Assembly (NCBI GenBank): GCA_030068075.1
Contig: CM057826.1
Span: forward strand, 50,611,116 to 50,675,115
Source of the DNA: Paguma larvata
Lineage: Eukaryota > Chordata > Mammalia > Carnivora > Viverridae
Reading direction: 5' to 3'
Length of the DNA stretch: 64,000 bases
The stretch's first letter is position 1; each line of letters begins with the position of its first letter. The notes below the pieces were generated by a model, which was not told where the DNA came from, ran no database searches, and saw only the letters and a list, made by a program, of their open reading frames with translations. A program made the translations under genes and the position numbers. Below are positions 46,699-60,114 of the stretch, one piece after another.

Positions 46699-48769
46699 CC
46701 CAGTTAGGGCCAAAAGGAAAAGAAGCTTATCTAACCCCATAGGACATCTCTAATTCTACACAGGACATCCCTATAGTGAAGACAGAAGGCCAAAAGAGCC
46801 AGAGAGCACTAAAACCCTCTGGGGTGGGGGGGTATTCTGATTTCCCTACACCCTCCAAGAGATGGGAGGGGGACTGTGGGCATGGGGTAGAGAATGTAGT
46901 TGGTGAATTTATAGAGGATATATGGCTAGAAAGGAGGTCTTGCTGCTTTGTTGAAAAATAAGCTGACCCAAATGAATGTTAAGCCAAAAACTGAAGTTAT
47001 TCATTGATACCTTAAAGCCTTGCTGCACAAAATGGAAAAGATGGGTAGGGGAAGATGAATTCCTAAAAACCCTGAGGACGTATGTGCCCCGAAGTGCTTT
47101 GCTCCTAAATTTTTTTGAACTTCATTGCACCAAAAGTATCAGGACAATATTCCTTCACTTATAGGTCATTATTTATCTACACACCTAAATAGCCCCTGGC
47201 ACCACACATACAAAAACCCTCAGGATTTCTAGCCAGGGCCAAAGGCAAGTTAGAAGTCCACTACTTACATTTCTCACTTTCTTCTATACTGTCATTTTTA
47301 AATAAAGCTCTATGAGAATTACTCTCATCCTCCTCCACTTCCCACCCCACAAAAAGAAGAGAAAAAACTAGCTATAGAAGAAACTAAATCCTTGCCCTAA
47401 GGTTTTTGTGAGAGTTGATACTCTTGTGTAGTAGTTGTAACAAAAGAAGACAAAAGGGATGAGGGCTAATCTATTATTTTATTAAAAATTTCCAGTTAAC
47501 TTCTCTGGTGCGATACTCTAGAGTAGGTATTGGGAGAAACAGATTTCTGATAAAGAAGCGACCCAGGGAAAACAAGGAGCGAAAGCCTTTTTTTGGAGTT
47601 TCTAAGCAGAGACAGGTTCTGCTTAATTCTTTCAGTACTTTTCATACCCTTGTTCTTTACTATAAAAGAATATGTTTTCATTAAGAGTATAAGATTAAGT
47701 AGTTTTCTCAGAAGTATAGACTGCCTTTTACTCCAAATTGTTGTATGCAATACATTTGAGTGGAATCCTGGAAAAACATTTTTTCTATTTAAAATTTATG
47801 CATATATTTTTCTGTTCAATGTTGCATGTAGCTCTTAATTTATTTCAGGAATTAAAGAATTGATAGTTGCTTATGGATAGAATATCATTCTCATATTCCT
47901 ACCATTTATGAAACCTGTGGATTGAAATCTAGACAGGACATAGGGAAATATGTCTTTCCTTCCTCTTCATGTCTATCTCAGTAAACAATTTTATAACTAA
48001 ATATAACTAAATTAAGATATTCTTATTTATCTCCAATGGCCTTATTTTAATGAAAAAAATGTATGATTTTATTATTATTCATAATAGTATCATATTTAAG
48101 ATGTCTTTTCATTGCCACAGCTTTGACTTTTTTTTCCAATACTATATAAAAAGTAAAACTTTAGTGATACATTTTAATTTTCAATTCTTTGCCTTGTACC
48201 CTAGATGAGCTTTTTAGACAGCTCTAAATAATGGGAACTATGTGTCATGTAAACTCTCCAATAGGACGAATTTGCATATTTTCTCAGTAATGAGAGGGAT
48301 AGAGTCATTGCAGTTTAGTGCGGAGAATGTGATCAGAGTTTCAGTTTGCTGCAATCTCATAAAAAAAAAAAAGCCATTTGAGTGGCTGAATAGGGCTGGA
48401 TGGAAATAGCAGCTTTGATGTCTAAAGCTGATTCTAAAGAAAGACAAAAAGCATTTGGGAAAATATGGGATCTTAGGAGCCAATATAAAAGAGGTTTTTG
48501 GGATTAATAGTGGCAGTAGAACCACCTAGAAAGTTGAAGAGAACTTTAAAAAACAAATATTTGACTTTTTCATTTACGTAAATGCAAAGAATAGGTTTTT
48601 ATCCCTTATTAAATTAACTAAATTTATTTTGTTGTGTTTATACAAAAGGAAAACAAAGAGGGTATAGCGAATTGGGGTGAGGATATTAATACCTAATATC
48701 TTTTCTTATGTGGGAAATATTAATTTCTGAAACTCAAAGTTATGTAAACATTCCTGTATCTTGTATATA
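46699..48769. other. Proximal intron 1, unique sequence
   Basis: No repeat and no exon seen. It has an octamer-like ATTTGCAT at about 48269-48276 and a palindrome ACTCTAGAGT near 47514. The open frames of 60-100 codons have no splice or homology support. Confidence 0.45.
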
Positions 48770-48905
48770 GAGCCGTCATAAGAATCACCTAGAAAACTTA
48801 CTAAAATGGAGATTCCTGAACCATACACTGAAAGATTCTGAATCTTTATTTCTGGGATGGAGCTCAGAAATACTCACTTTCAACAAGTACCCTAGACCCA
48901 CATTG
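48770..48905. mobile_element. MER5-type hAT-Charlie relic
   Basis: AGAATCACCTAGAAAACTTA, GATTCTGAATCTTTATTTC and CTAGACCCACATTGAAAA follow the MER5A internal text. Confidence 0.55.
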
Positions 48906-49490
48906 AAAAAAAAGTGATATTTATTTTGCTGATTTCCAAAAGTTTATTCATCACCATATTTAATATTTACAAGTGGTTTGATTATTGCTACTACATTATT
49001 CAACTGAGCATAATCAGTCAATTTCACATACAGAATTTTTTATTTGTAACATTGGGTATATTATATAAACCACAAAGGATAAGGAATACCTAGAAAGAAT
49101 TTTAATTTATCCAACTCATGTGTAAGTAAACATTGGCTGAAAAAATAAAATATGCATGCATGTATGAATGTGTATGTGTTTATATTTACAAACTACATAC
49201 ACTCCATGTACAACTGTTCATGCATACAGGTTTTAAAACAAATTTTACAATTTTATAACTCTTTCAAAGTAACTACATTCCATCTCAGAGTAAAAATACC
49301 CTCACAAGAAAAAAGAAATTGTAATATAATAGAAATTATTTTAGAATAAATAGAAATAAGTGTTAAAACCCAATATATTTTTGTTTCTATTAAAATAAGA
49401 TTTTCATAACATTTTTTTCAAGGATAGATTGAATGGAGGTAAATTTGATTAATTTTTGATACAAATGTAACCCTTACTTTGAAGTTCTAG
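48906..49490. other. Intron 1 DNA, no feature recognised
   Basis: AT-rich unique sequence with a short TATG-rich patch near 49151-49180. Confidence 0.4.
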
Positions 49491-49499
49491 CACTGAATT

Positions 49500-49559
49500 T
49501 TATTTCATTTTTTATTTTATTTTGAGAGAGACAGAGAGAACATGAGCAGGGGAGGGGAA

Positions 49560-49590
<31 letters not shown>

Positions 49591-49721
49591 GGAGAGAATC
49601 CCAAGCAGGCTCTACACTGTTGGCACAGGGCCTGACTTGGGGCTTGAGCCCACGGACTGTGAGATCATGACTTGAAACCAAGAGTTGGACGCTTAACTGA
49701 CTGAACCACCCAGGTCCCCAA
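49500..49721 (-). mobile_element. Felid Can-SINE in intron 1
   Basis: Reverse to the gene; flank CACTGAATT at 49491-49499 and 49722-49730. Confidence 0.94.
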
Positions 49722-50340
49722 CACTGAATTAGAAGAAAACGGAGTTCAAGATTTGTAAATATTTCTATTCTTAGCTGTTCTCTGAACAGAAATGCTTCAG
49801 GTGACTCTTCTTGTGAGCTGCTAAAGATTTTGACCCATAACCATTTTTTTTTATAGTTTTAACTTTAACAGGCTATGATCCTGCATGTAGAGAGGATGTT
49901 GTGATTCTTCACTGTAACGCTGTTAATAGAATCTGTCTCTACCTACTGCCTTATTCTTTTCTATATTTCCAAATCTTCCACTTAGTTTTATTTAGAAGAA
50001 AAATAATTTCCTCAGCATAATAAATTGCTTAGTTTAGATGTAAAATTTCAAATAGTCTACCCTGAGGCAAACATCTTCCTGGAAAAAAAAAAAAAGAGGA
50101 AAATTATTATCACCCAGTATTTCCCAGAATCCAGCTGCCCATCACCCTCTAGACAAAACATTTGACTTACAGGCAGGAATTTAAGAAATGGATTTTAAAT
50201 AGTTACATAAATGTCTCTCTGATATCTTAGACTTCATTTAGAATAGTTAATCTCAAAATAATTGAACTACAGAATATTTAATGATAGAGGTCTCTTTTCT
50301 ACATACTTTAAAATTTGCTTCCATGTCAAGAAATTTTCAA

Positions 50341-50569
50341 GGTGGGAGCACCTAGTGACTCAGTTGGTTAAGCATCCGACTTTTGGTTTCAGCTCAGGTC
50401 ATGATCTCACAGTTTGAGTTCAAGCCCCACATCACGGTCCGTGCTGGCAGTGTGGAACCTGCTTGGAATTCTCTCTCTCTCTTTCTCTCTCTCTGTCTCT
50501 TGCTCTCAGTTTCTCTTCTCCTCCCCCATTTTCACTGTCTCTGTCTCTCTGAAAATAAACTTTAAAAAA
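50341..50569 (+). mobile_element. Felid Can-SINE in intron 1
   Basis: Same strand as the gene; flanks AAGAAATTTTCAA (50328-50340) and AAGAATTTTTTCAA (from 50570). Confidence 0.92.
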
Positions 50570-50599
50570 AAGAATTTTTTCAAATTGAATGGAAGTAAA

Positions 50600-52420
50600 T
50601 ACTAACTTTGGAGACTATCTTTGATGTAAATATGTTAGTAGGGCTATGGCTCCTTGCCACTGACACAATTTCCTAGCCATTCCAAGACAGGCTTTTCATT
50701 GTTCAAATACATGTAGGCTTTGCTGGAATGACATCTACTTGTAATTGAAGGGGAACAGGTATATATTTGTCCCACTACGTAGACTTTGGTTCTACAACCA
50801 AACTTGAGTTCAATGATCACAAAGGATCTTTGCTTAAAAAGTATACTTGTTTTCCCCACTATTATTTTATTTGCTATTCATATGGTTTTCCTTATTAGTG
50901 GGTGGAGAGTGTAATACTAGTTCTATTTATTCAGCATTAAATGGCACTTTATCTATAGAGTTATATAATGATTTTTTAATGATATAGAATTATTACTGTG
51001 TTTTGCACTCTTATCACAATACTATAGGGATTAATATGATTTGGAGTTAAATTTTATTTTTACTTCAAGCCACTAATGTGTAACTTAAAGAAGGTTTTTT
51101 TTTTTTAATTTTCTTTTAAGGAATATTTATTCTCCAGAATATGGGTGAAATGAATAGCAAACAACCCTCCCAGTAAAGTCAGCTAGAGAGGCCTTTTATA
51201 TCTCAAAACAATCCAAGTAATTTTTTTACTGTTAGAAAGCAAAAGGATGTCTATACTTGTGTAGTTTGGATTATTGCCCTAGAAATGTGACTTGGGGAAT
51301 CTTAATCCTGATGTACAATGAATATTCAAGAAGACTTAGACTAGTCCCTTAACTTCTCCATATTTCATTTCCTACAGCTATCCCAAAGAAAATATTATCT
51401 TCCTTATCAAACTCTGGAGACCAGAAAATAAGAATGTGCATCCAAATATTCTCAGAAAAAAATAAAACCCCAATTTCTAGGTGTAAGTTCATAGTCGTCT
51501 GGAAATTAAAGCTTAAACACTTTAATATTAAGCTATCACATGCCGAAGTTAATTAAGCAGTTGCTTGTATGATTGAAGTGATTAAAATGTCAACCTTGAA
51601 TATTAACATATTGAACACAAGAGATATCCAGATATTGAAGTTATAACATTATTTCTACTTGAATATTTGTGTAGTTGTCTCGATTTTATCTTTCATTTTT
51701 TTGTAAGGATTTATGTAGATCTTTAATTTTATGTCTTCTCTTAGGAGATGATACTTAAAATTTGCCTGAACTTCCCAATAACAGATTTATTGAACTTGCT
51801 ATGTACAGTCTAGAAATTCTGTTTCTCTTTAAACCCCGTCTGTTGAATCTCTTTTCCTCATACCTGGACAATAAGACAAATCCTATAAGTTTTCTATTTA
51901 TTTTAGAGTTGAGAATAATCTTATTTTTAGATATTAAACTCCTATCTAAATTGATCTTTCGTCCTCTCAATGAGTTTTGTTTTGTTTTTTTCTTCTATTA
52001 TTTTGATTAGGGTTGGCCTAAGATTTGGCCTTTCTTTTTCTCTTATGCTTTTTTGATTATTTTTTGAAATTGGAGTGAAAGCAGAGAAGGTAATTAAAGG
52101 AGCAGAAAGATCTTAATTTGTGTTATTTGGGTGACAAATACCTAAATGCTGAGTTATTCTTTCATGGGAAGATTGGATGGGTTCTATGAAGACACCCTCT
52201 TTCTCCTTCCTACTTTTGGGAACCTTCAGCATCACCTGACCTGAGTTATAATATATGATGGCTGATGCTGGATTACACCCTTCAGTTCCACTCCAAAATA
52301 TATCCACCCTGATTCCCTGTTAGCATTATCTCCCCAGATAGACAGTTTTTAAAGACAATTCCAACATGATTTTTTTTGTTGTTTGTTGGTTTGGTTTTGT
52401 TTTGGCATTCTTTCAGCTCA
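50600..52420. other. Intron 1 DNA, no exon or repeat supported
   Basis: Unique AT-rich sequence with a poly-T near 51096. Overlapping opposite frames at 51755-52010 show no family resemblance. Confidence 0.45.
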
Positions 52421-52423
52421 TGG

Positions 52424-52498
52424 GAAGGGAGAAGAAGGAAGGAAGGAAGAAGGGGAGGGAGAGAGGAAGAAAATATGAATGGAGGAAGAAAATATGAA
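52424..52498. repeat. Purine-rich (GGAA)n tract with short tandem duplication
   Basis: GGAAGGAAGGAAGAAGG units, then GAGGAAGAAAATATGAA twice in a row. Confidence 0.85.
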
Positions 52499-53130
52499 CT
52501 GATAGACTTAGCAAACTCCCTGACAGATTCTGGAAGTGAAGATCTTCCTAACTCTATTCACTATTGGGGTCATTCAAACGAGTCTATTACCTTTAGACTT
52601 TTTCAGGAGAGAATCAGGCTAGTCATTTGTACTGTTCAGATTATAGAGAATACAGGCCAAATTCACATAAGAGTTGTCTATCCACTCTGAGTTCAGAGTG
52701 CACTAAAAAGCAGGTATGCAAGTTTTCTGTTTGGGGTAGAGATACCAATCGCCATCCTCAGTTTTCTCTCATGGTGGACATCTATGTGTGGATTTCTTGA
52801 TTTCCTTTTTAATTGCCTTGAGCTAGAAGTAGAGGAAATACCTCCAAGGGAGGAGGAGATATGAAATTGCACAGCTCTTTCTACTCATAGGCCAATAAAC
52901 TTCTACAAGAACGTGTCTCTCATTGATTCCTTACACTTCTATTATGTGACTCCAAGGTAGGTAAAGGAAAAGGAACCCATGACCTTTTTTAGCCTTCTCT
53001 AGCAAGTTCTGCCTCTTTTTGGTAGTCTACCACATTTTTATTAAATGAAAGTCTAACACTTCTCACCTTTTTATTCTCTGTTCTTGACATTAGTCATGAC
53101 AACAGGGAAAGTATATTTAATATTCTGTTC

Positions 53131-53345
53131 CCAGGGTGCCTGGGTGGCTCAGTCAGTTAAGTGTCTGATCTGACTTCAACTCAGGTCACCATCTCACAGT
53201 TCATGGGTTCAAGCCCTTGTCAGGCTCTGTGCTAACAGCTCAGAGCCTGCTTTAGATTCTCTCTCCTCCCTCCCACTCTCTCTCTCTCTTTCTCTCTCTC
53301 TTTGCCAAAAATAAATAAACATTAAAAAAATTTAAATGAAAAAAA
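53131..53345 (+). mobile_element. Felid Can-SINE in intron 1
   Basis: Forward copy; flank ATTCTGTTC at 53122-53130 and 53346-53354. Confidence 0.93.
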
Positions 53346-53774
53346 ATTCTGTTCTCTTTGCAACATTTCTTCCAGATATCCACTAGCTAATTTATCTACT
53401 TCAAGTCTGATCCTTCCTTATACTTAAAGCCTTCAGTAATTAAGTAAATCATTTTATTCTATGTTGCTTACAGGTTTATTATTTTTTTTCTGCCTCCCTT
53501 ATTTTTTTTTATTTTCTGCCTCCCTTAGCTAGAAGCCAAGATCGATGAAAGCAAAGTCGTTGATTTGTTTACTGATATAACCTAGGTTTTTAGAGAAGGG
53601 ATTTGCCTCTAAAAGATGCTTAATAATTCTTTATTTAAATAGTTAAATTGGATTTTCTTTTCCCTGAAATTTGTCTTTTTTTAAAAAAAGAGAGAAAAAT
53701 CTTTTTATTTTCCCAACAGTATCTCACTCGAAGTTCAGCATACATAGCTGCCACTAAAAACATAAAAGCAAACA

Positions 53775-54040
53775 GGTCCTAAACTGTAGCATAGTCCTTA
53801 AAGAACATAAGCTCTGGAGTCACCCTTGACCAGAATTCCAAGTCCTATCCCTAACATTACTTGATGGCCCTCAGTCACCTTCATATAGTCTTAGTGTCTT
53901 CATATAAAAAAGGAAGATAATAATTTTTCATAAGTTTTTTCTGTGTAGTAATTGAAATGATACATGTTAAGGGCTTCACACATAGTAATCATCTCTTGTG
54001 TGTTGTTATTTTTCTTACTGTTTTTGTTACTACTACAGGG
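53775..54040 (+). mobile_element. MIR SINE relic
   Basis: AACTGTAGCATAGTCCTTAA, ATAAGCTCTGGAGTCA, AAAAAAGGAAGATAATAATT and GATACATGTTAAGGGC follow MIR in order. Confidence 0.7.
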
Positions 54041-54739
54041 TGTATTTCCTGGGGATATTCCTTGAAGCAGAAGTATCTTCTCCACCTCTGTTAAACTCTA
54101 AATTTTAGGAGAGTGCAGAAGAGAGTTTCTTAATAAAAATTCTCTAATTCTTCAGTCTCCTATCTTAACTTGTATAAGAAAAGAAAATAGGGGAGAGGCC
54201 CCTAAGTAGAGAGAGCGCCTGTACTAATCATTCATTTTAGATCATTATTGCAAACTTAATATTTCTAACATGTTGATTAGATCCCAATATAATAAGAAAA
54301 TATATGCTCACTTATGAAACTTATTTTTGAAGATAGCTTCCTTAATGATATGCAAAGAAGGATCTTTTTCCAGGGATAGTGTGAAACCACTGTCTTTGAG
54401 TTTCTGAGCAAAATTACTCAACCCATTATTCAGAGCAAACCCATGTTGTTTTACCCTTGATGAAAACATCTATATTAGGCCATGAAATGGAAACAATGGG
54501 TTGAATCTGGAGAGTAAGGAGGAAGGAGACAATCCAAATTGATATTATGCTATTCAATGTCATGACTAACTCTTCATTTTTCTTTGTGCCTAAATAGGTC
54601 TGATCATAGAATTAAACTCAACATAATTTGTTACATAGGGTACGATATCAGTCACCCAAAGCATCTTTCTGATTCCAGTTTTACTATCTTACTAATTTAC
54701 CACACAGCAAAGAGACTTTCCTTGTATCAAATATTTTTT
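54041..54739. other. Intron 1 DNA, no feature recognised
   Basis: Unique sequence without supported features. Confidence 0.4.
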
Positions 54740-55653
54740 TAAACAAAGACAATTGAGATGTAATAAAATGTTCAGAATTTAGGTGCATAGTTAGATGAAA
54801 TTTTTTCAAATATATATACTAGTATAATCATCCCTCCTATATATATACACACACACATTCATTTTTAATACATATTAGTTTCCATCACACCTGCAGATTT
54901 TCTTGTGCCACTTTCCACTTAACTACCTGTCTACTCTCCCTTTCCTCCCTTCTTCTGGTAGTTTGTCTTGTTATTTTTCTCACCATAGACTATTTGTTTT
55001 CCTCCTGTAGAACTTGATAGTGATGAAATCAACAGTTTGTGCCTCGTTTCTTTTGCTAAACATAATGTTTTTGAGACACAATAATGTTTCATATATCATG
55101 AGTTCCTTTTTATTGTTTAAAATCCATGTTATGAATTGTAACGTGTTTACCCTGTCTTCTCTTGATGCGTCCAATTTGAGGCAGTTTGGACAAAGGAGAC
55201 AAGAACATTACTGCACAAGTGTTTCTTTGGACCTGTTCTCATTTCTCTTGGTGCGATTGATGGGACATAGAATTGACTTATTTTTATATTACAATTTCTT
55301 GTCTACAATTAGAACAATTTTCTAATGTGTGACAGTTCAAGTTGCTGCAAATCCTTACAACTGTAGCTATTGTCTGCCTTTGTGTTAGTTATCTATTTCT
55401 CTATAACCAATTATCCAAAACATAAAACAAAATATATCTCATATATTTCTGAGGATCAGAAATCCAGGAGTGACTTAGCTAAATGATTCTGGTCAGGATC
55501 TCTCATGAGATCAAGTTGTTGAACAGGGTTCCAGTTATCTGAAGGTGCTGGACAATGCATTCCCAAGTTCACTCCTATATTGAGAGGAAGCTCCATTTCC
55601 TTGACCAGTGATCTTTACATGGTGATGGAGAGGTGGAGTGAAAAGAAAGAGAG

Positions 55654-55689
<36 letters not shown>

Positions 55690-57060
55690 CGGGGGGCACT
55701 CAAGATAGAAGCCACAGATTTTATAATAAAATATCATAAGTATGTACCAATGCTATTGCCATTTGGTATTAGTAACAAAGAACAATCCTGATACACAGTG
55801 GGAAAGGTTTAGATAAAAGCGTGAATGTGTGGATATAAGGAAGATGAAAATCACTGGGAACATGTCAGAAACTTGTAACTAAAGTCTTTGGGGTTTTAAC
55901 TGTTATGGTGGGAGTAAAGTTGTATCTATTCAGGGTTTGTTTTGATTCATTTTATTATTGATTTGTAGGAGTACTTTATGAATTTTAAGTACAAGTGCTT
56001 TGTCAGATATATGTAGTGAAAATATTTTCCAGTCTATGGGCTATTTACTAATTTACCTAGGTTAACAAAATGTTCAATTTTAAAATACAATTTATCATTG
56101 TTTCTATTCTAGTTAGTGATTTTTCTGTTCTATCTAAAATACTTGCCTCCCCCAAGTTTGCAAAAATATTGTCATATTTTTTCTAGACACTTTGTAGTTA
56201 CAACTTTATCTTTTAGCTCTTTGATCATCTCAATTTTTTTATTATTTTCACTTAATATGTTAGAGGATGAGATTGATTTCCCCTATATATTTATCCAATT
56301 GTCTCAGCCCTATTTTTTGAGAATATTTTCCTTTTCCTGTTGACATTCCTTTGAACTTTGTCAAAATTTATTAACATATATGTTGAGGTCTGTTTCTGAA
56401 ATCTGTATTCTCTTCCATTGGTCTACTTGACTATTCTTAATTCAGTACTGTGTAACTTTGATCATTGTAGCCTTATAGTAAATCTGAAACGAGGCACTGA
56501 ATGTGAAATACATCCTTATGTGTTCTTCTTTTGCAAAATATCTGATCTGTCTTTTTATGTCTTTTATCTTCTTACATATTTTTAGTAAATTTGTCAACTT
56601 ATACAAAAACAAACAAAACAAAAATGTCCTGCTGTGTCACTCTTGAAATGGCATTGAATATATAGATCAAATTAAAAGTTATTAAAATTTTGACAATGTT
56701 AAATCCTATAATCCATGGACATGGTTTATCTTTATGTTTAGGTTTTCTTAAATTCTTCTCACTTATTGTATATTTCAGTGTAGACAGTGCACATTTTCCT
56801 TAAGTTTATTAAGTACTTTGTCTCATTTTAAGTTATGCTTTTAAATTATTTTCTAACTCTTTATTACTATTTTATAGAAAAGCAGACATTTTGTGTATTA
56901 CTTTTATATTCTCTGATATTTGTTCTAAAAGTTATTCTGGTAGTTTTTATAGATCCCTTATGATTTTTATATACAATATTGTTATCTGCAAATAAAGATA
57001 GGTTTGCTTCATAATGACCTCTTGAAATATAAATATGGTTGTTATATTTTCACATTAAAT
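54740..57060 (-). mobile_element. L1M LINE relic, antisense, split by another repeat
   Basis: 3' part (CAATTGAGATGTAATAAAAT, TTGCTAAACATAATGTTTTTG) to about 55380, then ORF2 complement from 55920 (TTTGTCAGATATATGTAGTG, TCTTCCATTGGTCTAC, AACTTTGATCATTGTAGCC, TGTTATCTGCAAATAAAG). Heavily mutated, no intact frame. Confidence 0.7.
55385..55915. other. Unclassified ancient repeat inside the L1M
   Basis: GTTAGTTATCTATTTCTCTA, ATTATCCAAAACATAAAAC, GAGGATCAGAAATCCAGGAG and the following text resemble a mammal-wide LTR or DNA-element consensus I cannot name. It contains a (GA)n run at 55653-55684. Confidence 0.4.
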
Positions 57061-58059
57061 GTTTGCAATAACTCCCATACTACCATAAGATCCGGTTTTC
57101 TTAACTAGATTTGCAGGTAATATATCATATATTTGTCATACAAAATGGAGACATTTTTATTGTGTAAGGGTATAATTATAAATAATTCTGTTAGTATCAC
57201 AGGTGCCATCTGAAACTTTCCCAGGCAAACTGGGCATGTGATTACTCAATATGGTCTTTCATGATATGCTCCCTGACAACCTCTCCAGGGTCAGTTCTTC
57301 GTTAGACACAACTTGACTGTCACACTATATTTTGCCATTTTCTTTCAAATGCTAGTTTCGTTTTCCTATCTCCTTCACACATACTATTTTCAGAGCTTCT
57401 TACCTCTCTTCAGTTTTCTTTCAAAGATTTCAAAATTCTTTAATTCAGAATTTTCATTAGAGAAATGTTTTAGGATTGAGGAATATTTTTAATATACATC
57501 TTTTCTATTTCATGGTTAAAAAGGAAAAGTCATAGTGAAAGATACTTAACTAAGCTAATTATTATATTTGAATGGATGAAAAATATCCAGTAATAAAACT
57601 TCACAAAAATGGAAAACAGAGCAAAACTTCCTAGTCACACCACATAATACAATAAACAACAAATAAAATCAACTCAATAGCCAATATAATGGCCATGTTG
57701 GCCATTAAGTACTCCTTGAAATGTGATTTTTCAAGTACCCTTGTGGTCAACAGGCCATTTACAGAGTTTCTGAAGTCCATTATGGGAGCTCCTTTTTGTA
57801 GATCTGCTACCATTCTCATATGCAGCTCAATGTCTCTGATGAATAAGTACGAAAGTTAACTCTGTAGAGAATCATAGTAGGGAGGGAGAGATTTTCTCAT
57901 TAAATTAATTCTTTGACTTCAGACTTGAAGTAATCTCCTAAGCAGATTCTTAGTAGACGTTTAGATATAAAGTGAAATTTATCAGAAAAATGAATATAAA
58001 ATAGAAGTTTGGAAATAGCGGTTACATCCTCTGATTTAGGTGATCTGAATAATGCCCTT
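57061..58059. other. Intron 1 DNA, no feature recognised
   Basis: Unique sequence; a 62-codon reverse frame at 57631-57819 has no recognisable family. Confidence 0.4.
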
Positions 58060-58210
58060 CTTAATTTCTATTTATTTCATGAATCACATTTTGTTTAATC
58101 CTTAGCCACTCCATTCCTGGCACTATGCCGGTTGCTGGAAAGCATTGAATGAGACAAACCCAGTCTTTGCTCTTGTGTGAGTTATTTTCCAGAATAAAGA
58201 CATACTTTTA
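58060..58210 (-). mobile_element. L2 LINE 3' end
   Basis: CACTCCATTCCTGGCACTAT, GAATGAGACAAACCCAGTC and GTGAGTTATTTTCCAG follow the complement of L2. Confidence 0.55.
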
Positions 58211-58499
58211 AATGCAAAACACTACACTATTTATCATATATTATAATCATACTTTTATACATTTAATTATAGAAAATGTTCTATTTTATTTGTTTCACTT
58301 ACTGCCTCTGATTTAAGGAAATTATGTAACCAGATAAACATTTTATGCTCAATATCTTTTCAATCCATAGGTCCATGTGATTCTGTCCATTTTCTCCTTG
58401 CAATAGGCTAACATGGGATGTCGTTTGACTCTTAAGCTTTAAATTTCTATGTTAAACATGGAATGGTAATAAATGCAAAGTGGACAAATTTCTTCCTTC

Positions 58500-59020
58500 T
58501 TGTTTCCTGCCTTCCTGACATAAATAAGTTTTGTTGCATTCCCAACACTCATTTGGCACTGTACTAGGGGATGGAGATAAAATTATGAGAAAAAATAGAT
58601 ATCTTCTTAATCCTCTTAGATCTTGCAGTCTAGGGAAAAATGGTAAACAAACAAACTTCAAAGAGAGGTAAGAGTTGAAGAAATAATAAAAATGTGGTAC
58701 GATAGAAAAAAGAAAAGAATTATTTGAAGTAAAATGGTCAGGAAAGGCCATTGTGACTAATGGATAAGAAATTCAGTTTATTTGAGTACTAAAAATTTCA
58801 GCCATGAGAAGATTGAAGGGAATATGGTTCTCAGCATAGGTAACAGCAGGTGCAAGGGTCCTGAAAGGAGTAAGAACTTGGTGTGATTCAGGAACTAAAA
58901 AAAAAAAAGGCCCAGATGGCTGAAGGAAGGTAACCAAGGATGAAAAAGTCAGGATACAGGATTTGGGAGGCAGAAGTCCACTTCCTATCACATGGCCTTG
59001 TAGCTTTAGTGAAGAATTGG
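58500..59020 (-). mobile_element. L2 LINE relic, longer fragment
   Basis: CACTGTACTAGGGGATGGAG, TCTTGCAGTCTAGGGAAAA, GGTCAGGAAAGGCCATTG, AACAGCAGGTGCAAGGGTCC and CATGGCCTTGTAGCTTTAG follow the L2 complement in order over about 500 bp. The reverse frames at 58452-58991 run through it and are chance. Confidence 0.7.
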
Positions 59021-59799
59021 AGTTATATTCCAGATAAGGAGATTGTGTCCGGGGGGAAATGCCTCAAATAATAATACCGTCAATTTTTTTCTTAAGGAAG
59101 AAGTGTGCTTCTGTGATTTGGGTAATGATGAGAGTTGCAATTTACCAGTTCTCAATTGCTCGCAATTAATGAAATTTTTGACTTTAATCTTCCTTAGAGT
59201 TATATATAGTAGTGTTCTACATTTTACTACAAAATCTTAGTGGGATTAAGAGTTAATTATTAATTCTGCTATTATGTCAATTATTTGAAGTGTAGTAATT
59301 ATTTTGTGGCATTATGAAATGATTGCACTGTAACAATGTGTTTAAACAGATATATTTTTATAAAGATGAATATTCTGTATCTAAGAAATAGCAAAGATTC
59401 TGAATTAATCAATCTGACTTAGGAGCAGTTATTTGGATGACTGATTTTATATTTTAAGGGATTCTCCAAGAACATTAACAAAAGTGTACTTATTTCCTAT
59501 CCATAAAATATGTTGTTGAACTTAATCTGTGAACAACAAAGCCATGCAAAGTAATATTCCATCTAAAAAGCTGAAAGAGATCCAGATATCATTGTACTAA
59601 TTTAAAAGGAAACCACATTACTGTTTAATTAATAAAATTCCTTTCTCCCCAGGAGATTTTTAAATGTTTAGACTCAATTACCTCATACTTTAGTATATGG
59701 AAATTTCACAAAACTCTCATATCAAAGAATATTTTCAAATGTTCAGTGATTTAATTTTACAGCATAATAGTTCTTTGTGTCATTTTTAAGTTAACATCG
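59021..59799. other. Intron 1 DNA, no feature recognised
   Basis: Unique AT-rich sequence. Confidence 0.4.
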
Positions 59800-60090
59800 A
59801 ATAAAATTGACCTTTACTGGTAGGGAGTTGTATGAATTTTAACAACATAAATTCTTGTAGTTCAGTATCTGGATACTGAATTGTGCTATCACCCCCTCCT
59901 CCCAAAATAACTGCCTTCTACCACCCCTTTGTAGTCACACCATTCTGCCTTCCTTAACTCCTGGCAACAAATGGTATATTATTCATTAGTGTAGTCTTTT
60001 TGTTTTCAAGAATATTATATAAGTAGAATCATCTAGTTGACTCCATATAATGCCTTTGAGATTCATCCAAGTTATCAAGGTGTCAGTAAG
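59800..60090 (-). mobile_element. L1 3' end, antisense
   Basis: CTCCTGGCAACAAATGGTAT, ATATAAGTAGAATCATCTAG and TTTGAGATTCATCCAAGTTA are the complement of an old L1 3' part. Confidence 0.6.
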
Positions 60091-60114
60091 CACACACAAA
60101 AGAGGTTCAATGTT

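Noticed and set aside
46451..46753. 100-codon forward frame just after exon 1
   Set aside because: It overlaps the RE1, lies in the intron, has no receptor homology and no splice acceptor of note.
52376..52690. 104-codon forward frame with Gly/Arg/Lys run
   Set aside because: The run is a GGAA-type purine repeat; no homology or splice context.
55014..55325. 103-codon forward frame in intron 1
   Set aside because: It is antisense to an L1M 3' region; not exon 2 of GABRG2.
58452..58991. Two reverse frames of 99 and 72 codons
   Set aside because: They lie on a diverged L2 relic with no reverse-transcriptase motifs.
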